From Spirogloea muscicola (Eukaryota > Streptophyta > Zygnematophyceae > Spirogloeales > Spirogloeaceae), in the NCBI GenBank assembly GCA_009602725.1, contig WELB01000114.1:294474-325639 (forward strand): a DNA stretch of 31,166 nt, written 5' to 3'. The notes under the pieces are model-generated. The model was not told the origin of the DNA, did not search any database, and saw only the letters and a list, made by a program, of their open reading frames with translations. Numbering within the stretch: position 1 is the stretch's first letter; every line of letters starts with the position of its first letter. The position numbers and the translations under genes are program-made. Positions 11,041 through 29,226 of the stretch are shown here, piece by piece.

Positions 11041-11540
11041 AGTGCGGAAGCTGGCTAATAGGAGACTTCAGCACCCACAGGAAGCACATGCAAATCTGCC
11101 GATAAATCGAAGTACCGCCACAGAAACGCAGTGGCCTGGCGCAGAGTGCGCCCAGCACGCTGATGAATAGCAAGAGAGTGAATACGCTTGAGAGTGCTGA
11201 TAAAGGCAGCGAAAAGCAGAATCGTACTAAAGCTGGCAACTATTGCTGGCGGAATTCTAGCATGCTCCAAGCTCCCCCCCCAAATGCAAAGACGTGGGTC
11301 AACCGGCTGGGCTAGATGAGTCAACCGGCTGGGCTAGATGCTTCAAGAGGGAGGACCCCTCTCTCGTAGACGCCAGGACATGTCCACAGTGCATATATAC
11401 GAGTGAACTCCTCGGAGGTGGTCTTGTCATGCATAACCTTTCTGTGCTCTGCGTGGGTCGTTGCCCCAGTCAGGCACAGCCGACATGGGTGCTCTTCTTC
11501 TGAAAGCGTCAATTAGTACAGCGCTGAGGTTGCAGGCGAG
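11041..11540 (-). repeat. Degraded retroelement tail fragment
   Basis: Same order of short matches as the regions at 28080-28500 and 28860-29280: CGCCAC...GGCCTG, GCGC..CCCAGCACGCTGATGAA, a GGAAT..TAGC..GCCC-like block followed by a run of C, CAACC.GC..GGGC, GAGGA, and finally CAG.CACAG.CGACATGGGTGC. It is read as an old copy of the 3' end of the non-LTR element found intact-to-broken at the right edge, in the same (minus) orientation. A 22-bp tandem duplication (GTCAACCGGCTGGGCTAGAT) at 11297-11340 lies within it. Similarity was judged by eye. Confidence 0.5.
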
Positions 11541-11581
11541 GCCGTCCGCTGCGTACTTCAGCGTGATCTCAGGTGGCTGCT

Positions 11582-11750
11582 GGGTACTCAATAGTCCCTG
11601 GTAAGCAGGTGCAGGTTCTCGGGGTAGCGGGTCCCCTGTTTACAGCCAGAGGCGGCAGCCAAAGCGCAGACCGGCACGCAGATGCAGCGCGTGTCCCATT
11701 GACCGCTGCAGCGTCAATGACAGGCGCATGCGGTACACCTAGGCGAGAGT
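11582..11750 (-). repeat. Dispersed repeat, copy A (pair with 27532-27709)
   Basis: Shares a long colinear match with 27532-27709. It starts with CTCAATAGTCCCTGGT, passes through CTCGGGGTAGC.GGTCCCC, CACGCAGATGCA.CGCGTG and GACCGC.GCAGCG, and ends with GCGCATGCGGTACA.CT.GGCGAGAG. No open reading frame is conserved between the copies. It is best read as part of a retroelement-derived untranslated tail. Confidence 0.8.
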
Positions 11751-11994
11751 GCCTGCCGCGTGTTGGATCGGCCTGCTTCCCGTGGGAACGTCGGGACACT
11801 GTGCTGCGCGCTAGGCGGTGCAGGAGCTCGAGCCACCGAGCGCCGAAGGCCCCCGCAGAGGTCAGCTGGCAAGGGGGAAGAGCTCGCCCTCCCGTTGATC
11901 CCTCTGTTGGTAGCAGCAGCCGCTCCCTGTGATGGTCAGCAGGCTTGGCCTCCTTGCCTCGGGAGCGGCACTGGCCGCTGCATGCCCTGCCTGG

Positions 11995-12215
11995 TGGAAG
12001 AAGTGGCTCTCCCGATGCAGGCAAGGGCTGTGAATAGGCAGCCCGGGAACGAACGGAGGGTGGAAGGGGGCAAAAGGGCGGCAACTCAGAACTGGAGGCA
12101 GGGATGCGGGGGGGGGTTGGCGCTTGTCGCAGGGTCGTCCCCGCTGGCCGGGAATTGAATTGGGGCTCGCCCATTGAGGATAGGGGCTGGACAAGCCAGC
12201 CCAAAAAAGAGTGAA
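11995..12215 (+). repeat. Two dispersed repeat modules
   Basis: Two copies of the GAAGTGGCTC.CCC ... GGCAAGGGCTGTGA ... CAGCCC module: 11998-12048, and 12158-12215, where it runs GGCTCGCCCATTGAGG, then CCAGCCCAAAAAAGAGTGAACAA. The second copy has a close inverted match at 28650-28715. Confidence 0.65.
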
Positions 12216-12519
12216 CAAAGAACGAGAAGGGGGCCAGAGGAAGCGCTAAGAAACCCAAAGCACACAAAGAAAGAAAGCAGAAAGCAGCTGGGGCGCCCCC
12301 GGGGACGGCGACGCGGCGGCAAGCCCGGTGGCCCGCCACGTGGCGGCTGCCCGCCCCTCCCCCGGGGCGCGCATGCAGCTCGGAGCCCGAGGGACGGGCG
12401 GGGGCGCCCTGCATTTCCCCACGGTTTTGACGGCGGGGCCGCCGCCTGCCCGCCTGCTCGTATCCCTTCCCACCCGGGGCGCGCGATCGCGACCCCTCCA
12501 GGAGCGCTCCCGCCGCTCC

Positions 12520-12545
12520 CGCCGCCGCCGCCGCCGCCGCCGCCT
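12520..12545 (+). repeat. GCC/CCG trinucleotide run
   Basis: Uninterrupted CCG-type repeats just upstream of the oleosin start codon, probably in its 5' leader. Similar runs occur at 76-95 and 4846-4867. Confidence 0.8.
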
Positions 12546-12561
12546 CCTCGGAGCCGGCGCC

Positions 12562-13834
12562 ATGAAGGGCCAGCAGCAGCGCGGCGACCAGGGCGACTTT
12601 GGCATGCCCAGCCAGCTGTCGACCCAGGGCCAGGGGGTGCGTCGCCGCCGCTGCATGGCCACTCCCCCTCCACCGCTGCAGGCCTTGCCGGCAGCTGCCT
12701 CGGGACGCGCCTCCTCAGAAGCGCAGCCCTGCGCCGGCCGCGAGCCGCGCCAGATTCTGGCAGGAGCCGATCTGCCGCATTGCAGATTCGAGGCCGGCAG
12801 CCTGCAGCAGCAGCATTTGCGTGCGCATGCCGGCAGACGATCGGCGTTGTCGTTGCAGCATCTGTGCTGTCTACTGCCTGTTTGCCTCGGCACATCGAAG
12901 CGCGGAGGGGCTTCACCAGAGGCTTCACCTGCATGCCTGCAGCCTGCTCATCAAGTTATCTAGGCCGAGATGATGCCTGCCGATGTGCTCCCTGCGAGCA
13001 CTGTGCATGCTTCGCAGCTGCCCTGACCTTGCTATCCTCGTCAAGATGTCGTTTCTCATTATCGCCTCACACCTGTCCGTCTTTTCTCAGGGCAACTGGC
13101 GCGCCAAGGATATCCTCTTCCTTCTCCTGACAGTTGGCACTGTCGGCACGGTGGCAACTGTAGTCATCGGTGGTACCGTCATTGGAGGAGGCGGCTTCCT
13201 TCTGCTTATCAGGTGAGCTGAAGATATCCGATAGTTGCGTCGTGTTGTGTCCACGTCGTCTGGGAGCTGACTGAATGCCAGCCAGTAAGGGGGGACTTTG
13301 GGAAACAAGTCACTGGTGACCGAGGGACATATGCATGGCAGCAAATCTGGTTGCGAGCACCTCATGCTCATCCAGCCTTGTGGATCAGATGCCTGTCAGC
13401 CTCTAATGTGACATTTGCCTTGCGTTGGCAACAGCCCCCTTCTGCTGCTGTTCAGCCCCATCCTCGTCCCATTGTTCCTCACCACTGTGACTTTGGGCGG
13501 AGGCGCCCTCGCGTTGGTGGTTGGCGGATCCCTCTTCTTCGGCTTTGTGTCCTGGCTTTGGAACTGGTGGACTGGCCAGAAGCCGCCTGGAGCTGATACC
13601 CTGGAGGCGGGCTTCGACAAAGTCCGAGGGCAAGTTGGTGAGTGGAACGTACCACGAGCACGTCAGAGACTAACGAGCAGTGCCAGTGATTGCTGTCAGC
13701 ACATTGTATAGTATGTATGCGGGACCTGCACAGGTAACATGGTTCTTGCCTTTGCAGGACAATTTGGTGAGAAGGCGCGAGAGACCATGCAGTACGCAGG
13801 GCAACAGACCAAGTCCGCTGTGGGGCAGCAGTGA
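12562..13834 (+). CDS. Oleosin (lipid-droplet coat protein)
   Basis: A structural protein of oil bodies that inserts a hydrophobic hairpin into the triacylglycerol core. Exons 12562-12636, 13091-13212, 13435-13637 and 13758-13834 join in phases 0, 2 and 1 and give 158 residues, a normal oleosin length. Donors are GTGCGT, GTGAGC and GTGAGT. The N-terminus (about 1-30) is short and Gln/Gly-rich. The hydrophobic stretch (about 33-105) carries the diagnostic proline knot PLLLLFSPILVP at residues 67-78, an exact P-x5-S-P-x3-P. After it comes the typical post-hairpin box WNWWTGQKPPGADTLE, then an amphipathic C-terminal helix ending AGQQTKSAVGQQ. The start ATG follows GGCGCC and is the only start in phase. 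The long overlapping open frames on both strands are GC artefacts. It is convergent with the thiolase gene. The family call is firm; the alga-type subfamily is not resolved. Confidence 0.93.
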
Positions 13835-14585
13835 GGAACGGGAGAACAGGCTTCATCCACCACAACAACGCCTATCCAGATTTCTTCGTAGTATAATTTG
13901 GAGAGCTGGCTGAATTGCAGGCTTTGAATGTTTCTTCATCTCTCTCAGATGCCACATGTAGACAAGCATGCTTATGGACGAGGATACTTTGGGCTTCATG
14001 GAATAAGTGGCGCAACTTGCATGCAGATTTAGCTTTTTTTGCAGCTGTTTGAGATGACAATATGCTGTCAACCACAGAAAGTTACTCCTTTCTGAATGTC
14101 TCAGTCTGGCTACGCTTGAGTGCATGTCTTTGAGACAAGGCTGTCCAGCATCTCAGAAAAGTCTCTTAAACTGTCTTGACAAAGACGTGTGCAGACATTT
14201 TATGTAACTGGGGACATCAAGATGTGCACTTTGTCAGACACGTAGCCAAGTGCCGATAGAATGTTTATAGCAGACTGAGTAACCAATTTTGAGATATGGA
14301 GGAGCAGAGTACCATCAAGTTTTCAGCCTACGTATCAAAATGAAAAGTAGGGCATGACATGTTCACGTTCTGACAGCCGAAGCCAAACCCCAAAACGTAT
14401 ACAGCAACAGACTTCGTATAACAAACAAGGGCAACTGGGTCATGCCCAGGACCCGGGCTGAGTGAGCATTCTTCAATCAGGCCACTGAAAGTCTTTCAGG
14501 ATTTTAAGCTCCCTCCCAGGTAATCTTTCAAACCCCCTCACACTTGGCTGCAGCATTCGAATGAGATCCTGGCCAAGGAGCATGA
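13835..14585. other. Convergent 3' region oleosin / thiolase
   Basis: AT-richer than its surroundings and without a supported gene. A TGTAA at 14203-14207 may be the oleosin polyadenylation signal. No clear signal for the thiolase was found on the other strand. Confidence 0.45.
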
Positions 14586-19116
<4,531 letters not shown>

Positions 19117-19424
19117 CGCGCAGGCGAGGGCCTCTGCCTGACTACAACTGGGGCGTGTTGGGCGGGGCGCCCGCGCAACAAGCCGGCAGGGGACCAGAGG
19201 AGCGGGGCGCGGTGGCGTGCGACGGCGCGGGAAGGGCGCGACCGTCGGAGGCGCGAGGCTGCGGGCGAGCGAAAGAGCGCGGCGCTGGGGCCGGCGGGGC
19301 GCGCGGCGGCNGGGGCGGCGGCGGCGCCGGAGGTGGCTGCGGCGATGAGCTGGGAAGATAGAGGAGAGGCGGGGGCATCCGCGGAAGGAGAAGGCGGGAG
19401 CTCCTCCCCTAACGAAAAGCGGGG

Positions 19425-19500
19425 CCTCCCCAGTGGGGCGAAATGCGGGAAGTGGCTCTCCCAAACGGGGGCGACGGCTGGAGAAACAGCCAGCCCGAAG
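19425..19500 (+). repeat. Dispersed repeat module in the divergent promoter
   Basis: Contains GAAGTGGCTCTCCCAAACGG, then GGCGACGGCTGGAGAAACAG and CCAGCCCGAAG. This is the same order as the modules at 12158-12215 and 27780-27835. It extends left with a second partial copy (GGGGCCTCCCCAGTGGGGCG). Confidence 0.6.
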
Positions 19501-19775
19501 ACACTTGACAGGGGCCGAAATCAGAAGCGTCCAGGAAGCGTTTCCTTCTCGTTCTAGACAACACATTATCAAATCGGGCCAAACGAACCGAGTTGCCCGG
19601 GCGCCCCTCCGGGCAGCCCGGGCAGCAGGGGGAAAAAGCGCCGGACCCCGCACCCCCCCCCCCCGGCAGTGACGCTGACGCGGCGCCAGCGGCCCCCCAT
19701 CCCGGCGAACGGGACGGCCGGCGCGTGTCCCCGGCGGAGCGCCCCGTTCCGTCGGCGCGCTTCCCCCCGGCCGTT

Positions 19776-19787
19776 TTTGGCGCCAAA
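19776..19787 (+). promoter_or_regulatory. E2F/DP binding palindrome upstream of MCM6
   Basis: TTTGGCGCCAAA is a perfect two-sided match to the E2F consensus TTTSSCGC. It lies 66 bp upstream of the MCM6 start codon. MCM genes are classic E2F targets in plants and animals. Confidence 0.8.
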
Positions 19788-19853
19788 CCGCGGCTTCCCG
19801 CGCCCGCGCAAATTCCTTCCGCCGGCGCCGCCCGCGCCCCGCTCTCCGGCGCC

Positions 19854-26054
<6,201 letters not shown>

Positions 26055-26403
26055 GCTCCGCTGCTCCTTCCTCGAGTCAGAGAAGCGTGTTGTTGAGACC
26101 TCTACGCCAAGTGCACAGCAGCAACGGGCGCTGGCAAAGCGAGTCCTTCAAGGAGGGGAACTGAAGAAGGGCACGTACCTTGCACCCATGGTTCCATCTT
26201 GGGGGCCCAGATCCGCGCGGCCGCCACCTCGTTTGCGAGACCTTTCCTTTCTCACCTGGCTTGATGGCGCCTCCTGAGACGAGACGTGAGGCCAGTCTAT
26301 GTCCGCTGGCCGAGCGGCTGACTCGTTGGCCAGGTCGTGCCCCGCCAGAAGCTTCTGGCTTGCCCAGCCGGATGCGAACGCGATCCTCTTCCTTCACTCG
26401 CTT
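26055..26403. other. MCM6 3' flank, no gene supported
   Basis: A 93-codon open frame (26180-26461, +) and a 106-codon frame on the minus strand are Pro/Arg-rich with no recognised domain. The right end of the plus frame runs into the inverted-repeat arm. It may be a retroelement-derived remnant in plus orientation, but that is unproven. Confidence 0.4.
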
Positions 26404-26628
26404 GGCGCGCTCTAAGTCAGGCCTCCGGCTTTCGTGGCGGCGCTCCAGCTCCCCAAGTTAGCTTGTCAGATTTGTTTGTGCTCACCCGTGGGTACTAATG
26501 TCATCTTAGGTACCTTAGATTAGGTCTCCGTATTATGTAGCATTGTTTAGTCTGCACTCGACTCTGCCTGAACAATGTATTGGCTTGAATTGGCCTCCCT
26601 TTCAATTCATGTGCCCCGCGCGCCTTCT
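26404..26628 (+). repeat. Left arm of a ~225-bp inverted repeat
   Basis: The reverse complement closely matches 28725-28948 end to end, from GAAGGCGCGCGGGGC through AGGCCAATTCAAGC, ACATAATACGGAGACCTAA, CACGGGTGAGCACAAACAA and GGAGCTGGAGCGCC to CCTGACTTAGAGCGCGCC. Few substitutions separate the arms, so it is fairly recent. Confidence 0.88.
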
Positions 26629-27139
26629 CTCTCTTCCTTCACTATGACGCGCCTTCCTGTTACTGACTTGGCGATCCTGAGTGGGCCCTGAACAGCCCAT
26701 TCCCAAACTGCAGCTCTGCGGTATGTAGATAAATGCTCTCTAGAGCTCTCTAGACCCCCCTCCATCTGCCACCCCCTTTTCCTCCGAGAGGGCGTTTTCC
26801 AGGTCTTTCTAGACTGCCAGGTCGCTCTGCAAAAGATTGTACATTATGCCTACCCGATCCGTGAGAGGGTTAACACGGCACGTCAACCTCACTTGCCAAC
26901 ACGCCTGGTGGTGGCCCCCTCATCGCCGCTGTGTGGTCACATTGAACAACTATGACTGTAGCAGCCTGGTCACATTGGTCGGAAAGTTGCTGTCGAGTGC
27001 GCACATCATATGACAGGAGATGCATTTGTCCCATCGCTACAAAGGGCGTTTAGGGCTCAGTGGCCCGACTTCTAGCGGCTTGCTTGACCCAGCAGCTGCG
27101 GTAGGAGGATGAGCAGCCCAACTTTTACAAAGCTTGCCC
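26629..27139. other. Gene-free AT/CT-rich stretch
   Basis: Contains a short tandem GCTCTCTAGA (about 26735-26755) and pyrimidine-rich runs. No exon, RNA gene or recognisable element was seen. Confidence 0.45.
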
Positions 27140-27990
27140 GAAGTGGAAAGCTAGCCCAGGAAGAATGAACAAGGTACATGGTCGAAAGGGCGCCAGAATC
27201 ACAGCGCCAGAACCACACAGCTATGCAAGAGATTACAGCGCACGGGAGCTTAGTAACCCCGAGTCAGCAGCCGCAAGTTGGAGTAGAGAAGCAAATACAG
27301 CTGATGATGTGGCAAAGGGCTGTGACAAGCCAGCCAGAGTAGCTGAAACAGCTCTGAGAATGTGAGGCAATGGCTGTGCAAGGCCATCCCATAGAAGTGA
27401 AGTGAAGCCCAAAATAGAAGACTCCTCCAGTAGAGGGCGATGACTGTGAGTGGCCAGCCCAAGAAAAGGATGGATAAGTGATGAAGGGGCCAGAGCATGT
27501 GCTGAAGCCCACAGCGACTCAAGTGGTCACGGTGCTCAATAGTCCCTGGTGAGCACTTGCAGGTCAGGGAATCTAGTCTCGGGGTAGCAGGTCCCCCCTC
27601 GATACCCAGAGGCTGCAGCCAGGAGTCGACCGCCACGCAGATGCAACGCGTGCGCCAGTGACCGCAGCAGCGGCACTGGCGAGCGCATGCGGTACATCTG
27701 GGCGAGAGATGAAAGACTTCTGGGCGAGAGAGCCCAGGAAAGAAAGAAACAGCTCTTTGAATGCAAGGCAATGGCTGTCAGAAGAAGTGGCTCGCCCAAT
27801 GGGGGCAAGGGCTGTGAGAGGCCAGCCCAAAAGAAGTGAGCTCTTCCGAAGGGGGCGGAGGCTGTGAAAAGCCAGGCCAGAGAATATGGACAAGGTCCTA
27901 AATGGCCGAAAGGTGCGAAAACCACACAGCTACGCAAGAGACTACAGCGAGTGGGAGCTTACTAACCCCGAGTCAGCGAGAAAGAAGGCG
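27140..27990 (+). repeat. Array of modular short repeats
   Basis: About five to six imperfect copies of a ~50-bp module (GAAGTGGCTCGCCCAATGGG, then GGCAAGGGCTGTGAGAGGCC and AGCCCAAAAGAAG). Clear copies lie at 27783-27833 and, directly abutting, 27834-27885. Partial ones are near 27145-27170, 27370-27405 and 27430-27465. The array is bracketed by a direct repeat (27160-27262 and 27886-27985) containing CCACACAGCTA.GCAAGAGA, ACAGCG and CCCCGAGTCAGC. The dispersed repeat copy B (27532-27709) is embedded. No conserved protein frame was found. Confidence 0.8.
27532..27709 (-). repeat. Dispersed repeat, copy B (pair with 11582-11750)
   Basis: Colinear with 11582-11750, about 16 kb away, in the same orientation, with a few small insertions or deletions. 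Its left edge (CTCAATAGTCCCTGGTGAGC) resembles the motif at 28082-28100 and 28858-28878, linking it to the retroelement tails. Confidence 0.8.
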
Positions 27991-28079
27991 CGCAGTGCGC
28001 ATGAGATCGAAGGAGAGGCCAACACTAGCCTTACAAAAATTTTGGTAACGAAGTAATGAGTTGGCTGAGGGGGGCACTA

Positions 28080-28640
28080 ATATCCTCGAGTGAGCACATA
28101 CATATCTGACAAGCTAAGCTGAGGAGCCAGACCACCACCACGGAAGCCATTAGCCTGGCCTAACGCACGCCCAGCACGCTGTGTATCGCGAGTACCTTGG
28201 AGCACTGTACCCTCAATGGTTGCTGCATCCTATAGCAGGCAATGCTGGGCTTGCGGGACGCTAAGATGCCCTAAGCTACCCGCCCGAGCACGTTGGCGGA
28301 CATCGACATGTTGTGCCAGGCGATGGAGGAGGGAAGACCACTTCGTTTCGTAGCCGCCGTGTATGTCCATGGCGCATGGGAACAAGTGGTCGCCCGGGGG
28401 GGCGGTCCTCATAATGTCGCTCCTCCTTCTCCGCATGATCTGTCGCCCAACCTGGCACAGTCGGCGTGGGTGCCCCCCAGTCAGCAGGCGAAAGTCGATT
28501 AAACTTGCAGCTAGAAAAGAAGCGAGGCACCCCGACGAGACCCGGAGGTGGCAGCCAAAGCGCGGCCTGCCCGCAAGTGCGCTACGTGACCGGTGGAGGA
28601 AGAAAAACGGATAGCCGCACACTGAAAACCTGGGCAAGCG
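28080..28640 (-). repeat. Second retroelement tail, degraded
   Basis: Parallels 28858-29290. It begins with TGAGCACA.ACA..TC.GACAAGCT and has CCACCAC.GAAGCC, then a run encoding, on the minus strand, CHGY-like and RLR motifs, then GGCACAG.CGGCGTGGGTGC. Translation on the minus strand is broken relative to the right-hand copy. It includes a 135-codon frame (28230-28637) that I do not treat as a gene. Confidence 0.6.
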
Positions 28641-28649
28641 ACCCAGCGG

Positions 28650-28715
28650 CGTTGTTCATTCTTTTCTGGGCTGGCTTTTCTCAGCCCCTAGTCTCAATGG
28701 GCGAGCCCTTTTTCT
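28650..28715 (-). repeat. Dispersed repeat module, inverted copy
   Basis: GTTCATTCTTTTCTGGGCTG, then CTCAGCCCCTA and CAATGGGCGAGCCC is the inverted counterpart of the module at 12158-12215, and more distantly of 945-1002. Confidence 0.75.
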
Positions 28716-28724
28716 TCTTGAAGG

Positions 28725-28948
28725 GAAGGCGCGCGGGGCGCATGAAATGAAATGGAGGCCAATTCAAGCAAATACATTGTTTAGTCAGAGTCTAGGGCAA
28801 ACTAAACAGGGCTACATAATACGGAGACCTAAACTAAGGTGCCTAAGGTGACATCAGTATCCACGGGTGAGCACAAACAAGTCCGACAAGCTTACTTGGG
28901 GAGCTGGAGCGCCACCACGAAAGCCGGAGGCCTGACTTAGAGCGCGCC
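28725..28948 (-). repeat. Right arm of the ~225-bp inverted repeat
   Basis: Inverted match to 26404-26628; the arms enclose about 2.1 kb. It is continuous with the tail of the broken reverse-transcriptase element to its right, so it is probably part of that element's 3' untranslated end. Confidence 0.88.
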
Positions 28949-29226
28949 CTGCACGTTGATGAAGGGCCAATGCTTGCGAGCGCTGCAAACTAAGTGAGAG
29001 CTGCATTCTATGATATGCAACTAAGGCCTGCGGAATGCTGGAGTGGCCCAAGCTGCCCCCCCGACTTAGACGACCCGCATCAACCAGCCCGGGCCAGATC
29101 CTTGTTCAGGGAGGACAATTTTACGCCGTAGCCTCCGTAGATATCCATGGCACATGGATAAAGATGGTCCCCTCGGGGATGGTCCTGGTAGTGCCGCTCC
29201 TTCTTGCGCTCCACGCTGGACGTGGC

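Larger units (their letters stand above)
19117..19853. promoter_or_regulatory. Divergent promoter, thiolase and MCM6
   Basis: The 737 bp between two start codons facing away from each other. It holds a perfect E2F-type palindrome at 19776-19787, further E2F-like TTCCCGC at 19795-19801 and GCGGGAA at 19445-19451, and a copy of the dispersed repeat module (about 19425-19500). One ambiguous base (N) lies at 19311. The long frames on both strands (for example 18949-19653 minus) have no domain content. Confidence 0.7.

Noticed and set aside
11569-12934. Two overlapping ~280-codon minus-strand frames
   Set aside because: They span dispersed repeats and the antisense of the oleosin leader, without domain content or conservation between repeat copies.
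12174-13130. 318-codon plus-strand frame before the oleosin
   Set aside because: Low-complexity Pro/Arg/Ala composition in a GC-rich leader and in intron 1 of the oleosin. It is in a different frame from the oleosin exons.
26280-26340. tRNA-like string CTGGCCGAGCGGCTGACTCG
   Set aside because: Resembles a type-II tRNA A box, but no matching acceptor stem, anticodon arm or B box was found.
26180-26461. 93-codon plus-strand frame after MCM6
   Set aside because: No recognisable domain, ends inside a repeat arm, and is not conserved in the other arm.
27140-27990. Repeat array considered as a CRISPR
   Set aside because: Units are imperfect, partly abutting without unique spacers, and the surrounding genes are eukaryotic.
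28230-28637. 135-codon minus-strand frame
   Set aside because: Matches, with frame breaks, the tail of the adjacent retroelement; treated as a degraded repeat rather than a gene.
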